The notes below the pieces were generated by a model. The model ran no database searches. It saw only the letters and a program-made list of their open reading frames with translations, and was not told the DNA's origin. From positions 1 through 64,000 of the forward strand of contig JAWLDT010000001.1 of NCBI GenBank assembly GCA_041686485.1: a stretch of 64,000 nt of DNA. The letters are read 5' to 3'. Position numbers and translations under genes: made by a program. Shown here one piece after another: positions 42,771 through 51,259 of this stretch (the first letter of the stretch is position 1; every line of letters begins with the position of its first letter). Source of the stretch: PUPG01 sp041686485. GTDB lineage: Bacteria; Bacteroidota; Bacteroidia; Bacteroidales; UBA7960.

Positions 42771-44897
42771 ATGTCTGATACATTATTTAAACCGGTTGCG
42801 TATCGTGTGGAGGGAATGACCTGCACAAACTGTGCCCTTGGTATTCAGCGGGCGCTGGAGAAAGAAGGTTTTCAGAATGTGGATGTTGATTTTTCGTCAG
42901 GTGAGGTGCATTTTGAAGTGGCGGATGAGGGTCGTCTGCCGGTAGCCGAAAAGCGCATTGAGTCGCTTGGCTACAAGGTAAAAGACAGCATTGAAACGGA
43001 GGATGAGGGAAAAAAAGGGTTGTCTGCCATTGAGAAAAAGTTCTGGTTTACGGCCATCTTTACCATACCGTTGATCCTTGCCATGTTCATCCCCCTGGAT
43101 TTTCTCCATAACGACAAGTTTCAGCTGGCCCTGACCATACCCGTGTTCATTGTCGGGTTTTTGCATTTTGGTCGCAGTGCGTGGTACAGCTTGCGCTCCG
43201 GTGTGACCAACATGGACGTGCTGATATTTCTGGGTAGCACGGCTGCCTTTGTATACAGCCTTATCGGAACCATTTACGGTCTGGGATCCGATTATCTCTT
43301 TTATGAAACATCGGCCAGTATTATTTCCATTGTTTTGTTGGGCAATATGATGGAGCACCGCTCCGTCAAGAAAACTTCATCGGCTGTTGATGACCTGGTG
43401 CGGCTTCAGAAAAATACCGCGCGCCTGATCACTACCGAGATGAATGAAGGGCAGGAAACCATTGAAGAAGTCGATGCTTCCCTGGTGGAAGAAGGGCAAC
43501 GGGTGCTTGTAAATACCGGTGATAAGGTTCCTGTTGATGGTGAGATATACTGGGGCAGCGGCAGTCTGGATGAAAGCCTGATATCCGGTGAGAGCCTGCC
43601 TGTCGATCGTCAGAAGGGAGATAAAGTTGTTGGCGGAACCCTTCTGGTTTCAGGTACGATTCGCGTAAAAGCCACTGCTACCGGAAAGGATACTGTTTTG
43701 GCGAACATTATTGAGATGGTTCGTGAAGCACAGAAAGATAAACCCAGGTTGCAAAACCTGGCAGATAAGATTAGCCGGGTATTTGTGCCTGTGGTTGTCG
43801 GACTGGCGCTATTAACCGCTGCTTTTTGGTTTTTTGGGATGGAACTACCTTTCCGTGATGCCTTCATGCGGGGGGTTGCCGTACTGGTGATTGCCTGTCC
43901 GTGTGCCCTGGGGCTCGCCATACCAACGGCCGTTGTTGTGGGTCTGGGACGAACTGCCAAAAGCGGTATCCTGATCAAAGGCGGAACTGTATTTGATAAA
44001 TTCGCTTCTGTCGATACCATCGTGTTTGACAAAACCGGTACCCTTACCACCGGCAATTTTGGGGTAAAAAACCTGCAGGTTTTCAATGATACCGAAGACC
44101 ATGCAGGCAGTGTTATCTACAGTCTGGAACAATATTCGGCCCATCCGATCGCACAGTCCATAACCCGATATTTTAAGGGCGTGACCCCGATTCAGTTTGA
44201 AGAAGTAAAAGAGCAAAAAGGACTTGGGGTTCAGGCCGTCGATAAAGATGGCAATCAATATGCGGCCGGTTCGTATCATATTGCATCCCATCTTACCAGT
44301 GATGACAGGCACAATGTATATTTGTTGATGAATGATCGCCTTATTGCCTGGCTTGACGTAGAAGATGAGATCAAAGAGGGAGCGAAAGAATCTATTGACT
44401 TCTTTAACAGCAGAGGTGTAAAAACGGTATTGTTAAGTGGCGACAGGCCGGAGCGTTGCGAAGCAATTGCTGCTCAGCTTGGAATAAAGGATGTATATGC
44501 CGGTAAGTTACCTGCCCAAAAGCTGGAAATAATTGATCAGCTGTCTGAAAATGGACGGGTAGCCATGGTTGGTGACGGTATTAATGATGCTCCGGCTTTG
44601 GCTAAGGCTTATGTTGGTATCAGTATGAGTGATGCCACACAGGTAGCGGTAAAATCGGCTGATGTTGTACTTCTGAAGGGAGACCTCCGGTTGCTTTCCA
44701 AAGCATTTGGCGCTACACGTATCACCTTGCGCACGGTTAAGGAAAACCTGTTCTGGGCATTTTTCTACAATGTTGCCGCTATTCCGCTCGCCATGATCGG
44801 TCTGTTAACCCCGATCGTAGCCGCTTTTGCCATGGCCGCATCGGATGTTGTCGTCGTGTTAAACTCCCTTCGACTCAAAACCCGCAAGATCCGGTAA
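42771..44897 (+). CDS. copA: copper-translocating P-type ATPase
   Basis: P1B-type ATPase exporting Cu+ from the cytoplasm. The 708-residue protein has one N-terminal heavy-metal domain with GMTCTNCA (Cys18, Cys21), the membrane CPC motif (ACPCALG near 374), the TGES-like SGESLPVD, the phosphorylation site DKTGTLT (about 420) and GDGINDAPALA. The CPC and the downstream Asn/Tyr/Met/Ser pattern favour copper over zinc or cadmium. It has a single metal domain, where many relatives have two. It is monocistronic, followed by the long inverted repeat. Confidence 0.93.
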   Translation: MSDTLFKPVAYRVEGMTCTNCALGIQRALEKEGFQNVDVDFSSGEVHFEVADEGRLPVAEKRIESLGYKVKDSIETEDEGKKGLSAIEKKFWFTAIFTIPLILAMFIPLDFLHNDKFQLALTIPVFIVGFLHFGRSAWYSLRSGVTNMDVLIFLGSTAAFVYSLIGTIYGLGSDYLFYETSASIISIVLLGNMMEHRSVKKTSSAVDDLVRLQKNTARLITTEMNEGQETIEEVDASLVEEGQRVLVNTGDKVPVDGEIYWGSGSLDESLISGESLPVDRQKGDKVVGGTLLVSGTIRVKATATGKDTVLANIIEMVREAQKDKPRLQNLADKISRVFVPVVVGLALLTAAFWFFGMELPFRDAFMRGVAVLVIACPCALGLAIPTAVVVGLGRTAKSGILIKGGTVFDKFASVDTIVFDKTGTLTTGNFGVKNLQVFNDTEDHAGSVIYSLEQYSAHPIAQSITRYFKGVTPIQFEEVKEQKGLGVQAVDKDGNQYAAGSYHIASHLTSDDRHNVYLLMNDRLIAWLDVEDEIKEGAKESIDFFNSRGVKTVLLSGDRPERCEAIAAQLGIKDVYAGKLPAQKLEIIDQLSENGRVAMVGDGINDAPALAKAYVGISMSDATQVAVKSADVVLLKGDLRLLSKAFGATRITLRTVKENLFWAFFYNVAAIPLAMIGLLTPIVAAFAMAASDVVVVLNSLRLKTRKIR

Positions 44898-44902
44898 TTC
44901 AC

Positions 44903-45018
44903 CCCGGCCAGTGTCAGCAAATCTTTCAGAAAACCATCAGGGAAATCAATCGCCAGGCGGATATGCTAAATCGATGATGATTTTCCTGGTATTAATTAGC
45001 TTTGCTAACCTGGCCGGG
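44903..45018. repeat. 116-bp imperfect inverted repeat downstream of copA
   Basis: The outer 9 bases are perfect (CCCGGCCAG at 44903-44911, CTGGCCGGG at 45010-45018), then AGCAAA pairs with TTTGCT. The similarity continues inward through ACCA, GGAAATCA and ATCG blocks to an apex near 44952-44970. It can fold as one long hairpin. It starts 5 bases after the copA stop and ends just before the nonamer arrays. There is no transposase or clear target duplication. Confidence 0.75.
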
Positions 45019-45051
45019 TTTGTTCCCACCCAAAAAATAAATGCATCTCCC

Positions 45052-45213
45052 TAAAGTCTCTTACATCCCAAAAGTCCCTAAAGTCCCTAAAGTCTCTTAA
45101 GTCCCTAAAGTCTCTTAAGTCCCTAAAGTCTCTTAAGTCCCTAAAGTCTCTTAAGTCCCTAAAGTCTCTTAAGTCTCTTAAGTCTCTTAAGTCTCTTAAG
45201 TCTCTTACGTCCC
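45052..45213. repeat. nonamer tandem array 1
   Basis: Eighteen contiguous 9-base units close to TWAAGTCYC, largely alternating TAAAGTCTC and TTAAGTCCC, ending in TTACGTCCC. There are no spacers. A pyrimidine-rich link with CTCTCGCC and CGTCTTCG words (45214-45298) joins it to array 2. Confidence 0.93.
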
Positions 45214-45298
45214 AACTCCAATTCGTCTCTTCCCGTCCTCTCGCCCTCTCGCTCTCACGCCCTCACGTCTTCGCGTCTTCGTATCCTCGCCTCTGCTC

Positions 45299-45397
45299 TT
45301 ACGTCTCTTAAGTCCCTTACGTCTCTTAAGTCCCTTACGTCTCTTAAGTCCCTTACGTCTCTTAAGTCCCTTACGTCTCTTACGTCCCTTACGTCTT
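45299..45397. repeat. nonamer tandem array 2, at the rho 3' end
   Basis: Eleven contiguous 9-base units, alternating TTACGTCTC and TTAAGTCCC, ending 8 bases before the rho stop codon. It is the same unit as 3036-3143. It would be transcribed as purine-rich repeats in the rho 3' untranslated region. Confidence 0.93.
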
Positions 45398-45405
45398 ACC
45401 TGGAG

Positions 45406-47331
45406 TTATCCATTCATCGACATCAGGAACTCTTCATTGCTTTGGGTATGCTTCATCTTATCCATCAGGAACTCCATAGCTTCCATCGAAGTCATGTCTG
45501 CAATAAATTTGCGGAGGACCCATATGCGGTTCATGATATTTTGATCAAGGAGGAGGTCTTCGCGTCTTGTACCTGAAGCTACAATATCGATGGAGGGGAA
45601 AATACGTTTGTTAGACAGGCGGCGGTCGAGCTGCAGTTCCATGTTGCCGGTTCCCTTGAATTCCTCAAAGATCACCTCATCCATTCTGGAGCCTGTGTCG
45701 GTCAAGGCTGTAGCGATGATCGAAAGGGAACCACCATTTTCTATGTTCCGGGCTGCTCCGAAGAAGCGTTTTGGCTTGTGAAGCGCATTAGCATCCACAC
45801 CACCTGAGAGCACTTTACCCGAAGCCGGCGACACCGTGTTGAATGCCCTGGCAAGTCGGGTAATACTGTCCAGCAGGATAACAACGTCGTGGCCACATTC
45901 CACCATTCGTTTGGCTTTTTCCTGGACGATATTGGTTACCTTCACATGGCGTTCGGCGGGTTCGTCAAACGTAGAGGAAATAACTTCTCCTTTTACGTTC
46001 CTTGCCATTTCTGTTACCTCTTCCGGGCGCTCATCGATAAGAAGGACGATCAGGTATACTTCCGGGTGGTTCTTGGCAATGGCATTGGCAATCTCCTGCA
46101 GGAGAATGGTTTTACCGGTTTTAGGCTGAGAGACGATCAATCCTCTTTGTCCTTTTCCGAGCGGCGCAAACATGTCGATTATCCGGGTCGATAATGTTTC
46201 ATGACTGTGCCCGGTAAGCTGGAATTTCTGATCAGGGAACAGGGGTGTAAGGAAATCAAAAGGAACGCGATCGCGTACTTCTGCCGGAATACGGCCATTG
46301 ATCTGTTCCACCTTGATGAGCGGAAAGAACTTTTCGTTTTCTTTTGGGGGTCGTATACCACCATTTACCGTATCCCCGGTTTTCAGTCCGAAAAGTTTGA
46401 TCTGGCTTTGGGACACATAGACATCGTCAGGGGAGTTCAGGTAATTGTAATCGGAGGAACGTAAAAAGCCATATCCGTCGGGCATGATCTCAAGTACACC
46501 TTCCGCATTGATAATGCCATCAAATTCGTAAACAGGTTCCCCTGTCCTCTTATCATATGATTTAGGTTTCTGATAGGATTCTGCATCCTTTGTTGACGAT
46601 TGTTCCTGTTCCTGAGCTTTCTCTTCACCTTTAACCTGTGGTTCTTTTGACTGATCTTTTGGTTTGTCTTTAGCCTGTTGGTCTTGCTGCTGCGATTTTT
46701 TCTGATGTTTACTTTCAGGGGAACGCTGGTTCGATTTTTCCGGATAAGTAACAGCCTCATCCTGTTTGCTTTGCTGCTTATCCTGGACATGGCTTTCTTG
46801 CTTTGCGGAATCCTGTTGATCCTCAGGCTTCCGTTTTTTTCGACCCCGATTGCTTTTTCGCTGTTGTTTTTCACCGCTTTGGGGATCATGTTTTTGTGCT
46901 GTCTCTTGTGTTGCGGCCTTTGCAGGTGCTTCTGTTCCGGTTTCCCGGGCTGCCGGCGTAGCTTCCTGGTTAGCACCGGAAGTTTGTCCCCTTTGTTTTT
47001 GCATATTCTTTTGGGTATCCTCGCCGGTTTCCGTAGTAGCTTTTGACTGACTCTCGTCTCCAGGTTGGCCTGTATCCCGTTGATTTTTTATATTTTGCTC
47101 TGAAGAGCTTCCTGCCGGGACACGTTTGCGGGGGCGTCCGGGCCTCCTTTTGGGTTTTTGCTCGGGCTGCTGGTCCTTTTTCACGCCTTCCGGGTTCAGG
47201 GCCTGTGCATCCAGAATTCTATAAATCAAATCTTGTTTTTTATATGAATCTACCTTCTTGATATCCAAGCTTCTGGCAATGTCTTTCAGTTCGGTGAGTC
47301 GTTTACTGTTTAATTCTAATATGTCGTACAT
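45406..47331 (-). CDS. rho: transcription termination factor Rho with disordered insert
   Basis: RNA helicase that ends transcription. The 641-residue protein has an N-terminal Rho_N helical part, a Gln/Lys/Glu-rich low-complexity insert (about 50-265), the RNA-binding cold-shock domain (GVLEIMPDGYGFLR), Walker A (SQPKTGKT) and the C-terminal ATPase with VLSGGVDANAL. E. coli Rho has about 419 residues; the insert explains the excess. In Bacteroides thetaiotaomicron such an insert has been reported to drive condensate formation. The start is the ATG at 47329-47331, giving MYDILELNSKRL. Confidence 0.95.
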   Translation of the reverse strand: MYDILELNSKRLTELKDIARSLDIKKVDSYKKQDLIYRILDAQALNPEGVKKDQQPEQKPKRRPGRPRKRVPAGSSSEQNIKNQRDTGQPGDESQSKATTETGEDTQKNMQKQRGQTSGANQEATPAARETGTEAPAKAATQETAQKHDPQSGEKQQRKSNRGRKKRKPEDQQDSAKQESHVQDKQQSKQDEAVTYPEKSNQRSPESKHQKKSQQQDQQAKDKPKDQSKEPQVKGEEKAQEQEQSSTKDAESYQKPKSYDKRTGEPVYEFDGIINAEGVLEIMPDGYGFLRSSDYNYLNSPDDVYVSQSQIKLFGLKTGDTVNGGIRPPKENEKFFPLIKVEQINGRIPAEVRDRVPFDFLTPLFPDQKFQLTGHSHETLSTRIIDMFAPLGKGQRGLIVSQPKTGKTILLQEIANAIAKNHPEVYLIVLLIDERPEEVTEMARNVKGEVISSTFDEPAERHVKVTNIVQEKAKRMVECGHDVVILLDSITRLARAFNTVSPASGKVLSGGVDANALHKPKRFFGAARNIENGGSLSIIATALTDTGSRMDEVIFEEFKGTGNMELQLDRRLSNKRIFPSIDIVASGTRREDLLLDQNIMNRIWVLRKFIADMTSMEAMEFLMDKMKHTQSNEEFLMSMNG

Positions 47332-47666
47332 GGGCGTTAAAATGTTTTTAAATATCAAATGATTGTTTTGCTATGGAAACCTCATTGCAAACGAGGCAGT
47401 ATCCGGCTTTCAGCGACCTGTCGGAGGGTATGCGGACAATTTGTGGTCGCCACCAGTAGTGTCAGGGTCTGTAAAGAGAAAATATATGGTGTGTTTTTCA
47501 AAGAATAATAAAGAATGCGCGGGAATTGTGCTGCAAATATAATAAATGTTGAGAGAACAAAAAATTTTTTTTGCCCGGTATGCCGGCAAATTGACCTCTG
47601 CTTATGTTTATAGTCTGATTTTGTCTATTTTTGTAGACTGATTAACCTGGAAAATATAGTGTACTT
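47332..47666. other. divergent control region of rho and the DUF4293 gene
   Basis: Toward rho (minus strand): TATATTTG at 47534-47541, with TTTG at 47558-47561, 16 bases upstream, predicts a leader near 200 bases holding a CCTC/GAGG hairpin. Toward DUF4293 (plus strand): TATTTTTG at 47626-47633 with no clear -33. A long rho leader would allow autoregulation, as known for rho in other bacteria. No small gene is supported. Confidence 0.5.
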
Positions 47667-48137
47667 ATGTTACAACGTGTTCAAAGTGTGTATTTGTTTT
47701 TGGTGTTTCTGTTTGCCGTATTGTTTGCGGTTCTTCCCCTGGGTCACTTTCCCGTCGGGTCTCCTGATATGCCGTTGCGGCTAATATCCATGCATGATTT
47801 TTTTGCCTCCATTGACGGGACAGGCATTGGTTGGATGGGAGCCCTGCTCATCCTGTTCTGGGCTATCGCTATACTTATTACGGTATATATGACCTTTCAA
47901 TATAGAAAGCGACTGTTTCAGATCAAGCTGGGCAAAATGAATATCATGGTACATGCTGTCATGATATTAATCACCTTTTTCTTTCTCGACAGCATACGAA
48001 ACCAGCTTGATGATACCGGATTTTCCTATGGCGCTGCTGTTTTCTTTCCGGTTATCTCGTTGATTTTTATTCTGCTTGCCAACAAAGCAATCAGAAAGGA
48101 TGAAGAACTGGTGCGTTCAGCCGATCGTCTGCGGTAG
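47667..48137 (+). CDS. DUF4293 family membrane protein
   Basis: A 156-residue protein with four membrane helices, starting MLQRVQSVYLFLVF, the typical opening of the Bacteroidota DUF4293 family. The cytoplasmic loop is basic (YRKRLFQIKLGK) and the tail is charged. Function is unknown. The gene is commonly seen next to rho in this phylum, as here in divergent orientation. Its stop codon abuts the stop of the convergent racemase gene with no gap. Confidence 0.85.
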   Translation: MLQRVQSVYLFLVFLFAVLFAVLPLGHFPVGSPDMPLRLISMHDFFASIDGTGIGWMGALLILFWAIAILITVYMTFQYRKRLFQIKLGKMNIMVHAVMILITFFFLDSIRNQLDDTGFSYGAAVFFPVISLIFILLANKAIRKDEELVRSADRLR

Positions 48138-49211
48138 TTAATCTTCAAGCCTTTTAATAATATAGTCGGAGTTAAATAACCGTAGCGCTCCCATATATTT
48201 CAGTTTGAACTTGACAAAGTCACCTACCTTGTAATTTTTCGGGTTCTTTCCAAGGTCTATGACCAGAATATCGGAACTGGCACCTGCCATTTCCAGCTTC
48301 TTATCCACCGGGATCAGGAAGTCCGGACTGATATCCAGCAGTCCGACATCCAGTAGTGCCCGCCATGAAGTTTTACCGTAGTCATCGGCATTTATCTCAT
48401 AGGACTCTCCTGATGGGTTTTCGGCCAGGGTGCCTTCCGGTACGACCGGTTTTTCAATCAATTCAATGATTTCCGATTTGAAGGTGATCACATTGTCCTT
48501 CATCCCCTTGATGGTTTTGCCTGTCCACAGGTTGGCTCCAAAATAAAGGGTTTCACCTACACGGAAATGATTCACCCCGGGTGGTACCTGTTTCTTCGAC
48601 AGCATCGGAATGGTAACAGAAGTTCCGCCTGACAGAAGGTCAATTTTCTTGTTAAACTTTTCCTCGACAATCTGTTTGTAGAGACTAAGCTGTATCAGCT
48701 TATCACGGGAAGGCATGACGCCGTACAAACAGTTCAGGTTGGTGCCAAAACCAAGTACTTTGATATTGGGTAGCTTAAAGACCTGCTCATAAAAGCTGAT
48801 AAGGTCATCGCCCATCACACCTTCGCGAAGCTCACCCATTTCCAGCATGATGATGATCTGGTGTATCTTTTCCTGTTTTTGCGCTTCCTCAGAGATAAGC
48901 TTCAGGGTTTCAAGGTCAGAGTTCAGACTTACATCGGCATATTTAACCACACTCCGGATGCTTCGGCGCGGTGGTGGTTTAATATATATTGTCCTTACTT
49001 CGGGATCAATGCGTTTAATGGTGCGCAGGTTCGAGATCCTGGAGTCCATTAATTCCCTTGCGCCCAAACCGATAACCTCTTTCAGGTACATCGGGTTGCC
49101 GCAAAGAAGCTTTGACACAATACCCCAACGGATGCCATGTTGTTCGAACAGTTTCTCCAGGAAGTTGTAGTTGTGTTTGAGCTTCTTTCGGCTTATTGTA
49201 ATTTCAGCCAT
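48138..49211 (-). CDS. ornithine racemase-like PLP enzyme (alanine racemase superfamily)
   Basis: A 357-residue fold-III PLP enzyme. The sequence follows ornithine racemase (Orr) of Clostridium sticklandii as I remember it: the PLP Lys in GIVSKLLCGN, ADVSLNSDLETL, MLEMGELREGV, GGTSVTIP, VGETLYFG and the late EMAGASSDILVIDLG. It would interconvert L- and D-ornithine or a related amino acid. The ATG at 49209-49211 is chosen over a long upstream extension that overlaps the acetyltransferase gene. It is the last gene of a symporter-GNAT-racemase operon. Confidence 0.82.
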   Translation of the reverse strand: MAEITISRKKLKHNYNFLEKLFEQHGIRWGIVSKLLCGNPMYLKEVIGLGARELMDSRISNLRTIKRIDPEVRTIYIKPPPRRSIRSVVKYADVSLNSDLETLKLISEEAQKQEKIHQIIIMLEMGELREGVMGDDLISFYEQVFKLPNIKVLGFGTNLNCLYGVMPSRDKLIQLSLYKQIVEEKFNKKIDLLSGGTSVTIPMLSKKQVPPGVNHFRVGETLYFGANLWTGKTIKGMKDNVITFKSEIIELIEKPVVPEGTLAENPSGESYEINADDYGKTSWRALLDVGLLDISPDFLIPVDKKLEMAGASSDILVIDLGKNPKNYKVGDFVKFKLKYMGALRLFNSDYIIKRLED

Positions 49212-49224
49212 AATTGCTATCTGT

Positions 49225-49662
49225 TTATCGGGTCCAGCGCATCTCCAAATACTTGCTGGTAAAACCCAGTTTTTCGTAAAGGTGACGAGCCGGATTTTCC
49301 GGTTCCACATGCAATTTAATATCCCCTTCTGCTTTCTCAAAGGTTTTTTGCATGAGTTCTTTACCAAGGCCATGACCACGGTATTTTTTATCTACGGCTA
49401 TATATACCAGAATGTTTTCGGGGATATACCCGGCCATACCTGTTTTATTGATGACAACGGCCCCGTTAATGTTTCCCTGGTCTCTGGAAACAAGTATGAA
49501 GCCCCCAAATTTTTCTTTATCGTCCAACGCGAAGTTGATGCTTTTCATAATATACCTGTGTTCATCTCCAAATTGATCCAGGTGTTCATACAAAAAATCA
49601 GCAATTTCCTTTTTTGTCTCCTCTGAAACGTTGTCTGCGGGTGTGTAAAATGTAAAGTCCAT
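49225..49662 (-). CDS. GNAT-family N-acetyltransferase
   Basis: A 145-residue acetyltransferase with the acetyl-CoA loop KYRGHGLGKELM and the final helix ENPARHLYEKLGF. The acceptor is unknown; position between a sodium symporter and an ornithine racemase-like enzyme suggests an amino acid or amine. It lies 13 bases before the racemase start and 17 after the symporter stop. Confidence 0.88.
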   Translation of the reverse strand: MDFTFYTPADNVSEETKKEIADFLYEHLDQFGDEHRYIMKSINFALDDKEKFGGFILVSRDQGNINGAVVINKTGMAGYIPENILVYIAVDKKYRGHGLGKELMQKTFEKAEGDIKLHVEPENPARHLYEKLGFTSKYLEMRWTR

Positions 49663-49679
49663 TGTCTTTTTGTTTTATG

Positions 49680-51128
49680 TTAGGTAGATGTTTTTTTTGA
49701 TTTGCTAATGGTGAAGTTAATAATTGTAAATGAAATAAACGATAAAGTGATGCCAAAAATATTTGGGTCGAGGCCTAATGGCAAGCCCCAATCCCCGATA
49801 ATAAGTGTGATGGTGGTGCCACCACCCAGTAACATGGCCCAGAAAGCTGCCGCTGGTTGTGCTTTTTTCAGGAAAAGGGCTGCGACTACCGGTATAAAAA
49901 GACCAGAGACCATGAACGCATAGGAGTGCAGCATCAGTTCGAGGACGCTGGGCATCACCGAAGCCAGCAGCAGGGCAATTGTTCCGAGTATCAGGGTCAG
50001 GGCCTGGGAGGTTAACAAGAAAGCCCTGTTTCCTTCCGGGAGTTTAACCCATTTTGACAGGATGTCTGTCAGGAAGTTTCCGCTGCTTGCCATCAGGCAA
50101 CTGTCGGCCGTCGACATGATGGCCGAAAAATAAGCCGCCATCATCAAACCCATCAGCCCGACAGGCAATACGGTGCGGAGCAGCAGGGGAAGCCCCTGTT
50201 CCGAATCAATGTCGGCGGCTGCGCTAATGCCTAAATATTCAAACATTCCCTGGGCAATAGCCACCCGTGCAAAAAGCCCCAGCAGCACTCCCATAAAGGC
50301 CATAACCGGCCATTCAAACAGTCCGGCAATGTACCAGGCCCGTTGTGCCTGCTTTCTGTTACGTGAAGCGTATATGCGCTGATACAAGGTCATGCCTACG
50401 AACCAAATGGGAATAATGGTGACAGCCCAGTTGAGTAGCTGCTGCCAGCTTATGTTCCCCAGGCTGAAGTAGGCATCCGGCAGCACCTCCCGGATACCGG
50501 CCAATCCTCCGACACTGTAATAAGAGATGGGGATCCCCACAAAGATCAAACCCGACATCAGGATAATCCACTGGATGGTGTCGGTGTAAATAACAGCCTT
50601 GATGCCGCCCATGGAAGTGTACACAATCACAATAACGCCCATGATGATCAGGGCCGTTTGTCTGTCAAGCATTGGCGTAAAGGTGGCCTCGGCCAGGATG
50701 GCACCTGCCAGTACCTGCGAACTGGTGAACCCCAGATAGCCAATACCTGATATTATTCCGGCAAGCAGGGCAACGCCCGGACTGTAAAAACTGCCCAGGA
50801 ATTGCGGAAAGGTATAAAAGGTTTTGGTTTGTTCAAGTTGCTTGACACGCGGGATCAGAAGAACAGCACTTAACCAGGCACCAATCAAACCGGTAAACAG
50901 CATCCAGGAACCTGCAATTCCCATGATAAAACCAAGACCCCCGAGTCCGATGGAAAAACCGCCGCCCACATCAGTAGCCACGACAGATAACCCAATATGC
51001 AAGCTTCCAATCTTCCGGCCACCGACATAATAGTCGTCAATGCCCTTGTTGCGTATGAGGAAGTATATGCCAATGCCTATGACACCCAGCATATACAAGG
51101 CAAAAACAAGAACGTTTAAAAAATGCAT
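49680..51128 (-). CDS. sodium:solute symporter (SSS family)
   Basis: Na+-coupled transporter of 482 residues with about 13 membrane helices and the LeuT-like SSS core (RNKGIDDYYVGGRKIG near the start, GGIKAVIYTDTIQW and ADSCLMASSGN later). The closest type by pattern is the proline/pantothenate/other organic solute group. The substrate cannot be read from sequence, though the racemase two genes downstream hints at an amino acid. First gene of the operon, with a good promoter at 51156-51187. Confidence 0.9.
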   Translation of the reverse strand: MHFLNVLVFALYMLGVIGIGIYFLIRNKGIDDYYVGGRKIGSLHIGLSVVATDVGGGFSIGLGGLGFIMGIAGSWMLFTGLIGAWLSAVLLIPRVKQLEQTKTFYTFPQFLGSFYSPGVALLAGIISGIGYLGFTSSQVLAGAILAEATFTPMLDRQTALIIMGVIVIVYTSMGGIKAVIYTDTIQWIILMSGLIFVGIPISYYSVGGLAGIREVLPDAYFSLGNISWQQLLNWAVTIIPIWFVGMTLYQRIYASRNRKQAQRAWYIAGLFEWPVMAFMGVLLGLFARVAIAQGMFEYLGISAAADIDSEQGLPLLLRTVLPVGLMGLMMAAYFSAIMSTADSCLMASSGNFLTDILSKWVKLPEGNRAFLLTSQALTLILGTIALLLASVMPSVLELMLHSYAFMVSGLFIPVVAALFLKKAQPAAAFWAMLLGGGTTITLIIGDWGLPLGLDPNIFGITLSFISFTIINFTISKSKKTST

Positions 51129-51155
51129 GTAACGTTAAAGAGAAAATTAACACGG

Positions 51156-51187
51156 CAAAATTAGAGATAATTTCTGCAAATGACAAA
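51156..51187 (-). promoter_or_regulatory. promoter of the symporter-GNAT-racemase operon
   Basis: On the minus strand TTTG (51184-51187), a 20-base spacer and TAATTTTG (51156-51163) fit the window's other promoters. The leader is about 20 bases. Confidence 0.75.
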
Positions 51188-51235
51188 TATTACCTTTAAT
51201 TAATTGTTTATTAATTCTTTACGAGAAAATTGTAT

Positions 51236-51243
51236 TACTTTTG
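51236..51243 (+). promoter_or_regulatory. -7 box of the TIGR01212 gene
   Basis: TACTTTTG fits TAnnTTTG. It excludes the TTG at 51230 as start and points to the ATG at 51260. The -33 is weak. Confidence 0.4.
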
Positions 51244-51259
51244 GCAAAATTTATTCCAA

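Noticed and set aside
44903..45018. Insertion sequence
   Set aside because: No transposase frame and no target duplication are seen; kept only as an inverted repeat.
45052..45397. Possible CRISPR array
   Set aside because: The units are contiguous 9-mers with no unique spacers and no cas gene is in the window.
46437..46976. A Lys/Asn/Arg-rich frame overlapping rho
   Set aside because: It is another frame of the low-complexity rho insert.
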